From Parvibaculum sp. (lineage in GTDB: Bacteria; Pseudomonadota; Alphaproteobacteria; Parvibaculales; Parvibaculaceae), in the NCBI GenBank assembly GCA_017642695.1, contig JAEPQD010000001.1, forward strand, positions 2,117,701-2,181,700: a stretch of DNA of 64,000 nt. The letters run 5' to 3'. The notes under the pieces are model-generated. The model was given only the letters and a program-made list of their open reading frames with translations. It did not search any database and had not been told where the DNA came from. This document shows positions 1 through 8,220 of this stretch, in pieces. Each line of letters begins with the position of its first letter. The first letter of the stretch is position 1. The position numbers and the translations under genes are program-made.

Positions 1-2
1 CG

Positions 3-1313
3 TTGGAAGCACTACGGCGTTTCATGGCGTTGCGCGAGCAGATCGGCGTGCCACAGCTCGTTGTGGCGGCGACGGCGGCGGTTCGCGATGCCGAGGACGG
101 AGCCGAGTTCCTCGCCAGGGCAGAGGACATCTGTGGCTTCAAGATCGAATTGCTCTCCGGTATTGACGAGGCTCGCCTCTCTGCACAAGGCGTGCTTTCC
201 GGTATTCCCGAGGCAGATGGGCTCGTCGGCGATCTCGGTGGTGGCAGCCTGGAACTGGTGCCTGTTTCATCGGGCAAACCGGGTCCCGGCGCCACGCTGC
301 CACTCGGGCCGCTCCGTCTGATCGATCTTGCGCATGGCAGCCTTGCCGAAGCTGAATCTGTGGTCGACAGGACGCTCGCGGAACAGGACTGGCTCAAGGA
401 TTTCCAGGGCAAGCGCTTCTATGCCGTGGGTGGCGTCTGGCGAAACCTCGCCCGGATCCATATGGCGCAGCGCAATTATCCGATCCACGTCCTCCATCAA
501 TATGTAATTCCGGCACGCGACGCCTCGGACATTTCCCGTGTAATCGAGCGGCTCGGCCCGAAATCACTGGCGCAGATTCCCGACGTTTCGGAGCGCCGGG
601 TAGAGGCGCTTCCGTTCGGGGCGCTGGTGCTGGATAAGCTCATCGCTGCGCTGAAGGCAAAGGAAGTCGTTATTTCGGCTTATGGTTTGCGTGAAGGCAT
701 CCTGTTCGACCGGCTCGACAAGAAGGAACAGGCCAAGGACCCGCTTATCGCCGGTTGCCGTGATCTGGCCGGTCGCCTCGCCCGTTTTCCGCAGCACGGT
801 GACGAGTTCTTCAGTTGGACGGCGCCGATCTTCGCAGAGGGCATTCTCGGCGAGACGGCCGGAGAAGAGCGGCTGCGCCATGCGGGGTGTATCCTCGCCG
901 ATATCGGGTGGTATGTGCATCCCGACTACCGGGCACATCACGCAATGACGCAGATTCTGCTCGCGCCCTTTTCCGGTATTGACCATCCCGGACGCCTTTA
1001 TCTAGCCCGGGTCGGTTATCACCGGCACGAGGGCAGGGGAGAGCCGGAGCTTCTGGGTAATCTCTCTGGCTATCTCACCGAGCGGGAGCATGACCGGGCG
1101 CTCGTCCTCGGCCTTGCACTGCGCCTCGCTTTCACGCTGTCGGGAGCCACCATGGGTATGCTTCCCAAGACGCGCTTCGACATCGGCAAGAACAGCGTCA
1201 CGCTGGTTGTACCGAAGAAATATGAGCCGCTGGTTGGCGAAATCGTTGCAAAACGGCTTTCAGCTCTTGCGCGGGCGCTCGGCCGGAAGAGCAATATCAA
1301 GGTCGGCAAGTAG
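3..1313 (+). CDS. ppx: Exopolyphosphatase, Ppx/GppA family (5' truncated)
   Basis: Releases terminal phosphate from polyphosphate (Ppx), or acts on pppGpp (GppA); the two activities cannot be told apart from sequence alone. The visible 436 codons contain the family pattern ATAAVRDAEDG (about residues 23-33 of the visible part), the phosphate-binding loop GDLGGGS (76-82), the AVGGVWR segment and AYGLREG before the C-terminal HD-like domain. The frame is open at the left window edge and the usual N-terminal DxGSN segment is missing, so the true start lies upstream; the TTG at position 3 is not a start. The stop is 3 nt from the convergent RNase D stop. The usual upstream partner ppk would be outside the window. 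Confidence 0.9.
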   Translation: MEALRRFMALREQIGVPQLVVAATAAVRDAEDGAEFLARAEDICGFKIELLSGIDEARLSAQGVLSGIPEADGLVGDLGGGSLELVPVSSGKPGPGATLPLGPLRLIDLAHGSLAEAESVVDRTLAEQDWLKDFQGKRFYAVGGVWRNLARIHMAQRNYPIHVLHQYVIPARDASDISRVIERLGPKSLAQIPDVSERRVEALPFGALVLDKLIAALKAKEVVISAYGLREGILFDRLDKKEQAKDPLIAGCRDLAGRLARFPQHGDEFFSWTAPIFAEGILGETAGEERLRHAGCILADIGWYVHPDYRAHHAMTQILLAPFSGIDHPGRLYLARVGYHRHEGRGEPELLGNLSGYLTEREHDRALVLGLALRLAFTLSGATMGMLPKTRFDIGKNSVTLVVPKKYEPLVGEIVAKRLSALARALGRKSNIKVGK

Positions 1314-1316
1314 AGC

Positions 1317-2474
1317 TTATCTGCGCCCCGTCTCGATCAGCACGATCCGCTTGCCCTTCGCACCGATCGCAAGTTCACCTCGCTTCAATCTCAGTGCATC
1401 TTCACCGAAGAGTTCGCGCCGCCAGCCTTTCATGGCAGGGACATCGGCCTCGGTATGGGCGGCGATGAGCTCGAGATCGCTCACATTGGCGACAAGCTTC
1501 TGCGCGACGTCGTGCTCCTCACACTTCTGCTTGAGCAATACCTTCAGGAGTTCGACCAGGGGCCCGATCCCGGCGGGAAGCGGCTCCGGTCCTTCCACGA
1601 CCGGAATGTCCTCTTCCTTCATCGCAAGACCGCGTTCGACGGCTTCCATCAGGCTCGCCGCGGCGCGGCTGTTCGAGAAGCCTTTGGGTACGGCTCGGAG
1701 CTGGTCGAGGTCGGAGATGCTCTTCGGAAGCTGCGTTGCGATCTCGTACAACGCGTCGTCTTTCATGATACGCGAACGCGGCATGTCACGCTCCTGCGCC
1801 TGCCGCTCTCGCCAGGCAGCAATCTCGACCAGAACCGCAAGGCCCCGCTGCCCGCGGAAGCGCATCTTGAGCCGCTTCCATGCATTCTCGGGCCGCATCG
1901 CGTAGGTCTCCGGGTCCTGCAGCACCGACATCTCCTCGGCCACCCAATGAGCCCGCTTCGTATGCATGAGCCGCTTCGCCAGCACTTCGTAGACAGTGCG
2001 GAGATAGGTGACGTCCGCCATTGCGTATTGAAGCTGCTTTTCGGAGAGGGGGCGCCGCGACCAGTCGGTGAAACGCGAGGACTTGTCGACGCTCCCTCCG
2101 GCAAGACGGCGAACCAGCGTTTCGTAACCGACCGAATCTCCAAAGCCGCACACCATGGCCGCAACTTGCGTGTCGAAGAGCGGATCCGGGATCGCATCGC
2201 CTTCATGACAGAAGATTTCGATATCCTGCCGGGCTGCGTGGAAGACCTTCACAATGTTCCGGTCCTTCATCAGGGCGTAGAAGGGAGCCAGGTCGATATC
2301 GGGGGCCAGCGGATCGATGATAAGTTCATCTTTCGGCCCAGCGAGCTGGATCAGGCAAAGCACCGGCCAGAAGGTCGAATCCCGCATGAACTCGGTGTCG
2401 ACGGTGACATACCCCGCTCCGGAGAGCCGTTCACAGGCGGCCCTCAGGGCCTCGCTTGTCGTGATGATTTCCAT
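1317..2474 (-). CDS. rnd: Ribonuclease D
   Basis: 3'-5' exoribonuclease for tRNA 3' end maturation, 385 aa. The DEDDy catalytic set is visible: VDTEF with D26 and E28 (Exo I), ARQDIEIF with D84 (Exo II), and YAMAD with Y150/D154 (Exo III). An HRDC-type helical region follows at about 210-290. The frame stays open far upstream, but homology begins at MEIITT, so the ATG at 2474 was chosen. It is divergent from aspS (165 bp between starts) and convergent with ppx. Confidence 0.95.
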   Translation of the reverse strand: MEIITTSEALRAACERLSGAGYVTVDTEFMRDSTFWPVLCLIQLAGPKDELIIDPLAPDIDLAPFYALMKDRNIVKVFHAARQDIEIFCHEGDAIPDPLFDTQVAAMVCGFGDSVGYETLVRRLAGGSVDKSSRFTDWSRRPLSEKQLQYAMADVTYLRTVYEVLAKRLMHTKRAHWVAEEMSVLQDPETYAMRPENAWKRLKMRFRGQRGLAVLVEIAAWRERQAQERDMPRSRIMKDDALYEIATQLPKSISDLDQLRAVPKGFSNSRAAASLMEAVERGLAMKEEDIPVVEGPEPLPAGIGPLVELLKVLLKQKCEEHDVAQKLVANVSDLELIAAHTEADVPAMKGWRRELFGEDALRLKRGELAIGAKGKRIVLIETGRR

Positions 2475-2545
2475 GCGCCGCTCTATAACCGATCCTGGCG
2501 CCCCTGTCCCGTGGCGGGTTGAGAGCCCTGGCGCAGGCCGTACCC

Positions 2546-2551
2546 TTGACA
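2546..2551 (+). promoter_or_regulatory. Possible -35 box for aspS
   Basis: A perfect TTGACA lies in the rnd-aspS divergent region, about 90 nt upstream of aspS. The sequence 17-18 nt further on is a poor -10, so only the -35 match is supported. Confidence 0.3.
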
Positions 2552-2639
2552 AATACGGCTGATCCATGCGCTTTTCCCCGGTCGCCGGGGTGTGTTCGTC
2601 TCTATCTCGTGCCGATTCGTACTTGAATCTCAAGGCTTT

Positions 2640-4469
2640 ATGACAATGAACCGTTTTCGCAGCCACACCTGTGGCGAGCTTCGCAAGTCGCATGTGGGCG
2701 AGACCGTCCGTCTCTCGGGCTGGGTCCACCGCAAGCGCGACCATGGCGGCCTCCTTTTCATCGACCTGCGAGACAATTACGGGCTCACCCAGCTTGTCTT
2801 CGACCCGGACCGGGCGGAGGCCTTCGCGCTGGCGGAGAAGGTGCGCTCCGAATTCGTCATCTCGATCGAAGGCAAGGTGGTCGCGCGCTCCGCGGAGACT
2901 GTGAACCCGAACCTCCCGACCGGGGATATCGAAATCGCGGTCTCCTCGGTGGAGGTGCTGTCCGAAGCGCAGGACCTGCCGCTGCCGGTCTTTGGCGAAC
3001 CGGACTACCCGGAAGACATCCGCCTGACCTACCGCTTCCTCGACCTGCGCCGCGAGACGCTGCACCGGAACATTCTGCTCCGCTCGAAGATCATCGCCTC
3101 GGTACGCCGCCGGATGACGGAAGCGGGCTTCAACGAATTCCAGACGCCGATCCTGACGGCATCATCCCCGGAAGGCGCACGCGACTTCCTGGTGCCCTCG
3201 CGCATGCATCCCGGCAAGTTCTACGCGTTGCCGCAGGCGCCGCAGCAGTTCAAGCAGCTCATCATGGTGGCCGGCTTCGACCGCTACTTCCAGATTGCGC
3301 CCTGCTTCCGCGACGAGGACGCCCGCGCCGACCGTTCGCCCGGCGAGTTCTACCAGCTCGATGTCGAAATGAGCTTCGTCGAGCAGGACGATGTTTTCGC
3401 CGCCATCGAACCGGTGCTGCACGGGCTCTTCGAGGAGTTCGCGGGCGACCGCAAGGTCTCGCCTTATCCCTTCGTCCGCATTCCCTATGCGGAAGCGATG
3501 CGGAAATACGGTTCCGACAAGCCGGACCTGCGCAATCCCATCGAGATGCAGAACGTCACCGATCATTTCCGCGGCTCGGGCTTCAAGGTCTTCGCCGGCA
3601 TGATCGAGAAGGACTCGAAGGTCGAGGTCTGGGCGATCCCCGGACCGGGCGGCGGCAACCGCGCCTTCTGCGATCGCATGAACTCCTGGGCGCAGGGCGA
3701 GGGGCAGCCGGGCCTCGGCTATATCTTCTTCCGCGAAGAAGGCGGCGCGACCGAGGGCGCGGGCCCCGTTGCGAAGAACATCGGCCCGGAGCGCACCGAT
3801 GCGATCCGCACGCAGCTCGGTCTCAAGGAAGGCGACGCCGTCTTCTTCGTAGCCGGTCAGCCCGCCAAGTTCGCGAGCTTCGCCGGACAGGCGCGTACGC
3901 GCGTCGGAACGGAACTGGGCCTCGTCGAAGAGGGCTGCTTCAAGTTCTGCTGGATCGTCGACTTCCCGATGTATGAATGGAACGAGGATGAGAAGAAGAT
4001 CGACTTCTCGCACAATCCCTTCTCCATGCCGAATTATCCGGCCGACAAGTTCCTTGCCCTCGACAAGAACGATGCCGATGAAATTCTCGGCATGACGGCC
4101 TTCCAGTACGACATCGTCTGCAACGGCGTCGAACTCTCATCCGGTGCTGTGCGAAACCACAAGCCGGACGTCATGTACAAGGCCTTCGAGATCGCGGGCT
4201 ACGACAAGTCGGTCGTCGAGACGAAGTTTGGCGGCATGCTCAATGCCTTCAAGTACGGCGCGCCGCCGCATGGTGGCCTTGCGCCCGGCATCGACCGCAT
4301 GGTGATGCTGCTGGCGGGCGTGGAGAACCTCCGCGAAGTGACCATGTTTCCGATGAATCAGCAGGCGCAGGATCTTCTGATGCAGGCCCCGTCGGAAGTC
4401 GAGCAGAAGCAGCTCAGGGAACTTCACATCCGGATCGCCCCGCCGCTCGAGAAGAAGAAGGAAGGCTGA
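2640..4469 (+). CDS. aspS: Aspartyl-tRNA synthetase (probably non-discriminating Asp/Asn type)
   Basis: Class II synthetase charging tRNA-Asp and probably tRNA-Asn, 609 aa, bacterial length. The N-terminal OB anticodon-binding domain carries [10 protein letters not shown], followed by class II motif 2 ([15 protein letters not shown]), a GAD-type insert and motif 3 ([13 protein letters not shown]) near the C-terminus. The RDHGG pattern, where the E. coli discriminating enzyme has RDLGS, matches non-discriminating AspRSs that work with GatCAB; that reading is inference. ATG 2640 and ATG 2646 are both possible starts; an AAGG at 2632-2635 sits at workable distance from both. A terminator follows directly. 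Confidence 0.96.
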   Translation: MTMNRFRSHTCGELRKSHVGETVRLSGWVHRKRDHGGLLFIDLRDNYGLTQLVFDPDRAEAFALAEKVRSEFVISIEGKVVARSAETVNPNLPTGDIEIAVSSVEVLSEAQDLPLPVFGEPDYPEDIRLTYRFLDLRRETLHRNILLRSKIIASVRRRMTEAGFNEFQTPILTASSPEGARDFLVPSRMHPGKFYALPQAPQQFKQLIMVAGFDRYFQIAPCFRDEDARADRSPGEFYQLDVEMSFVEQDDVFAAIEPVLHGLFEEFAGDRKVSPYPFVRIPYAEAMRKYGSDKPDLRNPIEMQNVTDHFRGSGFKVFAGMIEKDSKVEVWAIPGPGGGNRAFCDRMNSWAQGEGQPGLGYIFFREEGGATEGAGPVAKNIGPERTDAIRTQLGLKEGDAVFFVAGQPAKFASFAGQARTRVGTELGLVEEGCFKFCWIVDFPMYEWNEDEKKIDFSHNPFSMPNYPADKFLALDKNDADEILGMTAFQYDIVCNGVELSSGAVRNHKPDVMYKAFEIAGYDKSVVETKFGGMLNAFKYGAPPHGGLAPGIDRMVMLLAGVENLREVTMFPMNQQAQDLLMQAPSEVEQKQLRELHIRIAPPLEKKKEG

Positions 4470-4504
4470 GTTCCTTTCCCGCTTATGTGAAAATAGAACG
4501 AAAA

Positions 4505-4536
4505 GGCCCGGGTTTCTGAATCCCGGGCCGTTTTTT
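4505..4536 (+). terminator. Rho-independent terminator after aspS
   Basis: Perfect 8-bp stem GGCCCGGG (4505-4512) / CCCGGGCC (4522-4529) with a 9-nt loop, then G and six T. It lies 35 nt after the aspS stop. Confidence 0.9.
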
Positions 4537-4615
4537 ATGGATCCGCAGCGTGACGGCGGGAACGGGCGTTCTAGATTCCTCCGAGAGAAGGGATGGTTTT
4601 CGAACGGAGGAACTC

Positions 4616-5062
4616 ATGCAGCCGAAGCGCATCTGGATCATCGTCACCGACGGCGAGAAGTGCCGCTTTCTCGAAAGCACCAAGCGCAATGAGGATCCTC
4701 ATGCGGTGTTGCCCGATCTCGAAACTTCGAACCCACCCACACGCGAACAGGGTACGGACAAGCCCGGCCGTACGTTCGAGAGCGTCGGCAACCGTCGCTC
4801 CGCCTATGAACCGCCCGTCGATTGGCACCAGCAGGGCAAAAGGGATTTCGCGCGCGAAGTTGCCGGTGTGCTGAAGGAGAAGACACACGAGAATGCCTTC
4901 GACAGGCTGATCATCGTGGCGCCGCCCGAAATGCTGGGCAATCTGCGGCCGGTTCTCTCAGAGGAGACGAAGGAGAAGATCGTCGGCGAGGTGAACAAGG
5001 ATTACACCCGGTTCACCCCGCGCGAGATCAAACAACAGCTATCGCAAAGCTATGACGTCTGA
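4616..5062 (+). CDS. Host attachment protein family (PF10116-like)
   Basis: 148-aa protein resembling the family annotated as 'protein required for attachment to host cells'. Family hallmarks are the N-terminal WIIVTDGEKCRFLE strand, the NPPTREQGTDKPGR block, the central DWHQQGKRDFA motif, and RLIIVAPPEMLGNLR with a C-terminal TRFTPREI segment. There is no signal peptide or membrane segment, so it is probably cytoplasmic, and the family's biochemical role is uncertain. The start at ATG 4616 is supported by GGAGG five nt upstream. It stands alone between the aspS terminator and the convergent fasciclin gene. Confidence 0.85.
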   Translation: MQPKRIWIIVTDGEKCRFLESTKRNEDPHAVLPDLETSNPPTREQGTDKPGRTFESVGNRRSAYEPPVDWHQQGKRDFAREVAGVLKEKTHENAFDRLIIVAPPEMLGNLRPVLSEETKEKIVGEVNKDYTRFTPREIKQQLSQSYDV

Positions 5063-5073
5063 ATCCACGCCGG

Positions 5074-5601
5074 TTACTGCATAGCGGTTGGCGTTTCCTC
5101 GTCGAAGACGGGGATCGCCAAGGCGTCAACCGGAATGATGACACCATTAGAGGCTTCGATGGCCTCGCCCGAGACATTTGCGCCGAACTTTGCGCTACCG
5201 TAGTGGATCGGACTCTGCGTACCGTCGATCTTGACCTTGCCGCGCTGAAGCGTTGTCGCTTCCGTTACCTTGCCTTCCAGCGTGGCCGGCGTATGACGCC
5301 CGCTCACGATGCTGTAGAGGAGGAGCGCGCGGGCATTTTCCTTGTTGCTCGGATTATCGCCCACGAGAAGATCGTCGACGCCGCCCGGCTGCGCGGCGAG
5401 AGCTTCGTCGGTCGGAGCGAAGACCGTGATGCTGCCCTCTGTGTAGCGGAACTTCAGGTCGTTTGCCTCGATGATCTTCGTCAACGTCGAAAACTGCGGG
5501 TTGCCTTTCAGCGTCTCGTAGACATTCGCGGCAAAGGCGGGCGCGGCCGTCAGTGCGCCAATCGCGAGAACCGCCAGAAACTGTGCTGTCTTCTTCATCA
5601 T
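5074..5601 (-). CDS. Secreted fasciclin (FAS1) domain protein
   Basis: 175-aa exported protein. A signal peptide (residues 1-24, ending PAFA) is followed by one FAS1 domain: the STLTKIIEANDL segment, the ITVFAPTDEAL core (H1 motif) and a C-terminal SNGVIIPVDALAIP strand equivalent to the 'nG.ihviD.vL.P' H2 motif. FAS1 proteins are adhesive or matrix-associated; the ligand here is unknown. The ATG pair at 5601/5598 is preceded by AAAGG, which supports this start over the longer open frame. It ends 11 nt from the convergent host-attachment gene. Confidence 0.88.
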   Translation of the reverse strand: MMKKTAQFLAVLAIGALTAAPAFAANVYETLKGNPQFSTLTKIIEANDLKFRYTEGSITVFAPTDEALAAQPGGVDDLLVGDNPSNKENARALLLYSIVSGRHTPATLEGKVTEATTLQRGKVKIDGTQSPIHYGSAKFGANVSGEAIEASNGVIIPVDALAIPVFDEETPTAMQ

Positions 5602-5680
5602 TTTGCCTTTCGCATCGTAAGCCCCGTGGCGGGAGTATCTAGCCCCGGATTTTGACCGGAATACGACAGGCAAAGGTCCG

Positions 5681-6601
5681 CTATTCCAGCGAAACCGCGA
5701 AATCCCGCTGGAATTGGGCGCAGTCGTGATGGGCCTTGCAGGCATCGGCGAGGCCCCTTTTTGCCAGAATTTCGGCGGCCTTTCCGCCCGACGCCTCGAT
5801 CCGGCTCGCAACAGCATCCTTCAGGTCGACCCCGAAACGGGTCTTGACGCCGTCCGCTGTCTGACAAGCCACAGGACGCTCCGCGGAGCGGGAAGCAAGT
5901 CTGATGGCGACACTCTCCGCCGCGCCTGTGTTGGCACTGTCGGCCACCCTGGTCATGGGCGTACCGGGCTGAACGACGCACTGCGCGTAGTAGGCGAGCC
6001 AGTCGCCTTCCGTCCTGGCGATCGAAATGTAGTCGTGGAGCGCCGAGCCCGGCTCCAGCGTATAGGCGCCGACGGCGATCGAGGTACGGTTATCGGGGTA
6101 AGCGGGGGCCGGCAGACCGAATGCCTGCATCACAGGGTAACGGTCCTGTTCGCCGATGATGCCGGGACCACGGCAGCACCGTGAATTGACCCCGTCGCGG
6201 AACGCCGCGACGCTTTCCGGCAGAAGCCAGGAAACATCGGCATTGTAAGGCTTGTTCTCGAGTGCCATCGCCCATTGCTCGTTGCGGTCGGAGCCGTAAG
6301 CGATCGCGTCGCCGCGCAGGCTGTGACTGGCCGACAGGATGCCGATACCGATGGCGAAGAGAGCGACGGCGGGCACAATGGATGCGGTCCAGCGGCTCTT
6401 CGCCATCAGAATGGCGAGCGCCAGCGCCGCGGTCAGCAGCGGCACCCAGAGATAAGGGTAGCCGTTATCCGCGAGATGGCCGATCGAGTTGATGAGATCG
6501 GCTGGCGGAACGAATGGCACCATCAGAACGGCACCCGCAACAGCGATCACCACCAGACAGGCGACCACCTTTGCCAGATCGAATGCATGAGACGCAGTCA
6601 T
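5681..6601 (-). CDS. Membrane protein of unknown function
   Basis: 306 aa, not recognised. Three hydrophobic segments lie in the N-terminal third (about residues 8-28, 47-65 and 70-90). A soluble, probably periplasmic domain of about 210 aa follows, with an adjacent cysteine pair (SRCCRGPG) and further cysteines in the last 80 residues (AQCVVQPG, VACQTADG, LADACKAHHDC). These could form disulphides. It lies upstream of and co-directional with the fasciclin gene (79-nt gap), so the two may be co-transcribed. The start at ATG 6601 was chosen because the first membrane segment follows it directly. Confidence 0.6.
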   Translation of the reverse strand: MTASHAFDLAKVVACLVVIAVAGAVLMVPFVPPADLINSIGHLADNGYPYLWVPLLTAALALAILMAKSRWTASIVPAVALFAIGIGILSASHSLRGDAIAYGSDRNEQWAMALENKPYNADVSWLLPESVAAFRDGVNSRCCRGPGIIGEQDRYPVMQAFGLPAPAYPDNRTSIAVGAYTLEPGSALHDYISIARTEGDWLAYYAQCVVQPGTPMTRVADSANTGAAESVAIRLASRSAERPVACQTADGVKTRFGVDLKDAVASRIEASGGKAAEILAKRGLADACKAHHDCAQFQRDFAVSLE

Positions 6602-6799
6602 ATAGCAACCCTGGTCCAGTTTCCCAACGGCGAGCGGCGGCAAGGCCACGCACCGGTCGTAAGCGGCCCATGTTAAGGTTCCTTAATGAACTGGACCTGA
6701 ACGGAGAAGGTTCCGTTCCGTAATGCCTGCATGCGAAATGACGTTTCCTGCCGGCGACGGTGGAGCGCGGATGGAAGAATCATCCGTATACAATGAAAC

Positions 6800-8029
6800 T
6801 TATTCGTGTCCGGAGCGTTTGCCGTTCTGCCAGGAGAGATAGAGCGCGGCGAGCGGCGTCGCCGAAAGCCCGTGAACGAAAATGCTGAGAAGCACCGTCA
6901 GCGAGACAACCGATATGAGCTCTTCCGGCGCATTTCCGCCAAAGGTCTGAACGGCAATCAGCAGATAGAGCACGGAGGCGATGCCGCGCGGTCCGAACCA
7001 GGCAAGGATCCCAATGGCACCTCGGCCGAGCCCGGCACCGATGAGCGACAGGGCGACAGGAACCATACGGATGATCGTGAGGCTGAGAACGGCATAGAGA
7101 AGTGTCGTGAGATTCCAGTGCATCGCACCGATGGGCAGGATCAGCGCTCCGAAGAGAAGGAAAAGCGCGGATGTGAGAATGCTCGCCTCCGCCTCTGCGA
7201 AATCCTCCAGACGCCGCGCGGGGGCGTCACGGTGAAGCGTCAGCGGTACCATGAGCCCGCCGGCAAAGGCGGCAATAAATCCATTGCCGCCGATGGCCTC
7301 CGCGCCGGCATAGGCGAGGATCGCAAGAGCAGGCGCCGACAGTCTTTGAAAAAGCGGGGTCATCCGGCGCTTCTTGACGGCGAGCCGGATAAGCCACCCG
7401 CCTCCATAGCCGATAACCACTCCCGCGACCGGACCGAGGACGAGATGCCCGGCAAGCGTCGCCAGAACGCCGTTTCCAGTACTGTTCCCCGCCGCGATGC
7501 CAAGCACGATAAGAATCGGCGGCAGGACGAGACCATCATTGAGTCCGCTTTCGACGTTGAGCGTCTGCGACACGGTTTCCGGCATGTCCGGATTGGCAAT
7601 CGCGCTTTGAGCGAGCGCCGCGTCGGTCGGCGCGAGAATGAGCGCGATGAGGACAAGGCTCCACCACGATTCGCCCGGAAAGAGGCTCCACGCAACGGCA
7701 AGGCCCAGCAGGACCGCACCAGGAAGGCCGATCAGCAGCATCCGCGCGGGGAGTTGCTCTTCCTGCCGGAGGTGCGACGGGTCGATACGTGCGGCATCGG
7801 TGAAAAGCAGGATCGCGAGGCCGAATTCGGCAAGCAGCTTCATCGCCTCGTTGGCGATCTCGTGCTCAGCAGTACCTGCGCCGCCGCTGAAACCGGCCGC
7901 CGCAAGAGCCGCGCCTGCCGCCGTGAAGATCATCGGGCCCGTTACATGGCGGCCGAACCGCCCCCCGGAGACAAGGCCATAAACCAGGATGAGTGCGGCA
8001 ACGGCAACGAGCGTTTCGTAAGCGTTCAA
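6800..8029 (-). CDS. Cation:proton antiporter, CPA1 family
   Basis: 409-aa polytopic inner-membrane Na+(K+)/H+ antiporter. About 12 hydrophobic segments are visible. The CPA1 signature is present: APTDAALA with D136 in the fifth-helix region, then NVESGLNDGL with N164-D165, the ion-binding ND pair of electroneutral CPA1 exchangers. There is no long cytoplasmic C-terminal regulatory domain, so it is of the short NhaP type. It is divergent from the hybrid histidine kinase; a functional link is possible but not shown. Confidence 0.88.
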   Translation of the reverse strand: MNAYETLVAVAALILVYGLVSGGRFGRHVTGPMIFTAAGAALAAAGFSGGAGTAEHEIANEAMKLLAEFGLAILLFTDAARIDPSHLRQEEQLPARMLLIGLPGAVLLGLAVAWSLFPGESWWSLVLIALILAPTDAALAQSAIANPDMPETVSQTLNVESGLNDGLVLPPILIVLGIAAGNSTGNGVLATLAGHLVLGPVAGVVIGYGGGWLIRLAVKKRRMTPLFQRLSAPALAILAYAGAEAIGGNGFIAAFAGGLMVPLTLHRDAPARRLEDFAEAEASILTSALFLLFGALILPIGAMHWNLTTLLYAVLSLTIIRMVPVALSLIGAGLGRGAIGILAWFGPRGIASVLYLLIAVQTFGGNAPEELISVVSLTVLLSIFVHGLSATPLAALYLSWQNGKRSGHE

Positions 8030-8179
8030 GACAAGTCACCCGCAATAGAGGACAGGCGCCAAGCCTAGCTCTCCGGCCCTGCTGTGCCAAAACGGCCCCC
8101 GATCCGTGTCCGGGAAGCGCAAGTTTATCGAGTGGAAACCTATGGTTAAGTCCCCCCGGCTAACAATCGCACAAAGCCA

Positions 8180-8195
8180 GGACGCGATCGCGTCC
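8180..8195. promoter_or_regulatory. 16-bp perfect palindrome upstream of hybrid kinase
   Basis: GGACGCGA followed directly by TCGCGTCC is a gapless 16-bp palindrome. It ends 25 nt before the kinase start codon, in the divergent region with the antiporter. Position and symmetry fit a dimeric regulator site; no regulator is identified. Confidence 0.45.
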
Positions 8196-8220
8196 GGGTT
8201 TACGTGAACTGGAACGCCCC

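Noticed and set aside
6613..6697. 9-bp inverted repeat GGTCCAGTT / AACTGGACC
   Set aside because: The arms are 67 nt apart with no other structure; this could easily be chance.
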